Origin: a virus | Length of the DNA: 22,818 nucleotides | Strand: one strand, 5' to 3' | IMG/VR virus record: IMGVR_UViG_3300025645_000492 | Location: 1-22,818 of that record | Shown here: positions 22,409-22,818 of the stretch, piece after piece | Position numbering within the stretch: the first letter of the stretch is position 1 | Layout of the letters: each line of letters begins with the position of its first letter | Notes under the pieces: generated by a model | Seen by the model: the letters and a program-made list of their open reading frames with translations, nothing else | Database searches by the model: none | What the model was told of the DNA's origin: nothing | Position numbers and translations under genes: made by a program

Positions 22409-22818
22409 TTCTGTAGTGACTCCCATGAGATAGGAAATAAGTAATTCATTTCCTCAGATATAGTATTTGCTACTATCCTTGTTTCTAGTTGTGTATCTTC
22501 TTTACACCTAAGTTTACACATATCTGAGAAGGCGTCAAGACTCCCTGACCAATACCATTCAGTCATGGTGCTTTGTGGCAACACCATACGTGCTTGCTCT
22601 GGGCATACCCCTGCATTTAATAACTCTTGATAGGTAGCTAAAGCCTGATCATTTGAGTTAGACAAGTAGGCTAGTGTTTCTACATCAACTACACCAGCAC
22701 TGCCTTGCTTTTTATCGTCAGCCCTACCTCGCCATTGATCAGGCATAAAGAACTCAGGGTCATCATCTACATACCTACGACTAATCTCATTCCATCGTAG
22801 GAACTTATGTTTGACTAG
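22405..22818 (-). CDS. thyX: flavin-dependent thymidylate synthase, 5'-truncated by window edge
   Basis: The frame is open to the window edge, so the ATG at 22746 is internal. The last 24 codons give KHKFLRWNEISRRY, a variant of the ThyX signature RHRxxSxNExSxRY. EFFMPDQWR and, further on, ARMVLPQSTMTEWYWSGSLDAF and LRCKEDTQLETRIVA fit the family C-terminal half (R..LP....T.W..T.NLR....F...R....AQ.EIR). ThyX makes dTMP from dUMP using FAD, NADPH and methylene-tetrahydrofolate, and so complements NrdJ in this phage. The stop overlaps the primase-helicase start by four bases (ATGA). The N-terminal FAD-binding half lies outside the window. Confidence 0.9.
   Translation of the reverse strand, partial: LVKHKFLRWNEISRRYVDDDPEFFMPDQWRGRADDKKQGSAGVVDVETLAYLSNSNDQALATYQELLNAGVCPEQARMVLPQSTMTEWYWSGSLDAFSDMCKLRCKEDTQLETRIVANTISEEMNYLFPISWESLQK

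Noticed and set aside
22405-22746. A complete 113-residue gene starting at 22746
   Set aside because: The frame continues without a stop to the window edge and encodes the ThyX signature motif upstream of that ATG.
1-22818. tRNA genes, integrase, attachment sites or insertion sequences
   Set aside because: I saw no cloverleaf-like sequence, recombinase motif or terminal repeats. The window is fully packed with phage genes, which fits a lytic phage.

Overview
The window looks like part of the genome of a lytic, T7-like marine podovirus. The evidence is a compact gene set with many ATGA or TAATG junctions, a T7-type family A DNA polymerase, a fused primase-helicase, an SSB-like protein with an acidic tail, a monomeric class II (B12-dependent) ribonucleotide reductase, a MazG-type hydrolase, ThyX, tail fibres and very large ejection-type proteins. 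This set resembles roseophage SIO1, cobaviruses and related uncultured marine podoviruses. The sequence looks AT-rich by eye. The host cannot be fixed; a marine alphaproteobacterium is a reasonable guess. No RNA polymerase, terminase, portal or capsid gene is present, so both ends of the genome lie outside the window.

Layout, plus strand (1-13159): two tandem tail-fibre genes, the first cut by the window edge, share an N-terminal module but have unrelated C-terminal domains. A textbook sigma70 promoter (TTGACA, 17 bp, TATAAT) follows. It starts a tightly packed run: a coiled-coil protein, four small proteins (three with predicted membrane segments or a signal peptide), a HlyC-like acyltransferase homologue, a 700-residue protein built from 11/22-residue repeats, a GH24-type lysozyme, two unidentified proteins and a 1202-residue internal virion protein. 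From the lysozyme and repeat protein to the 1202-residue protein this is probably the DNA ejection apparatus.

Layout, minus strand (22818-13156, read right to left): ThyX (cut by the window edge), primase-helicase, DNA polymerase, SSB-like protein, RecE/Cas4-like exonuclease, a small PD-(D/E)XK nuclease, a 77-residue protein, a 55-residue protein shorter than usual ORF cut-offs, MazG, NrdJ, a 73-residue protein, a second PD-(D/E)XK-like protein, a DUF3310 protein, an RMF/CrpP-like protein and a 67-residue protein. The replication and structural arms converge, and their last stop codons overlap at 13156-13159.

How it fits together: nucleases can break down host DNA, NrdJ, ThyX and MazG adjust the nucleotide pool, and the helicase-primase, polymerase and SSB copy the genome. 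The plus-strand genes build fibres and the ejection machinery. Three of the five longest non-coding gaps carry a sigma70-like promoter with a perfect TTGACA -35 box. Two of those have a perfect inverted repeat at or just past the -10 box, which suggests transcription by host RNA polymerase under some repressor-like control. No stretch longer than about 70 bases lacks a gene.
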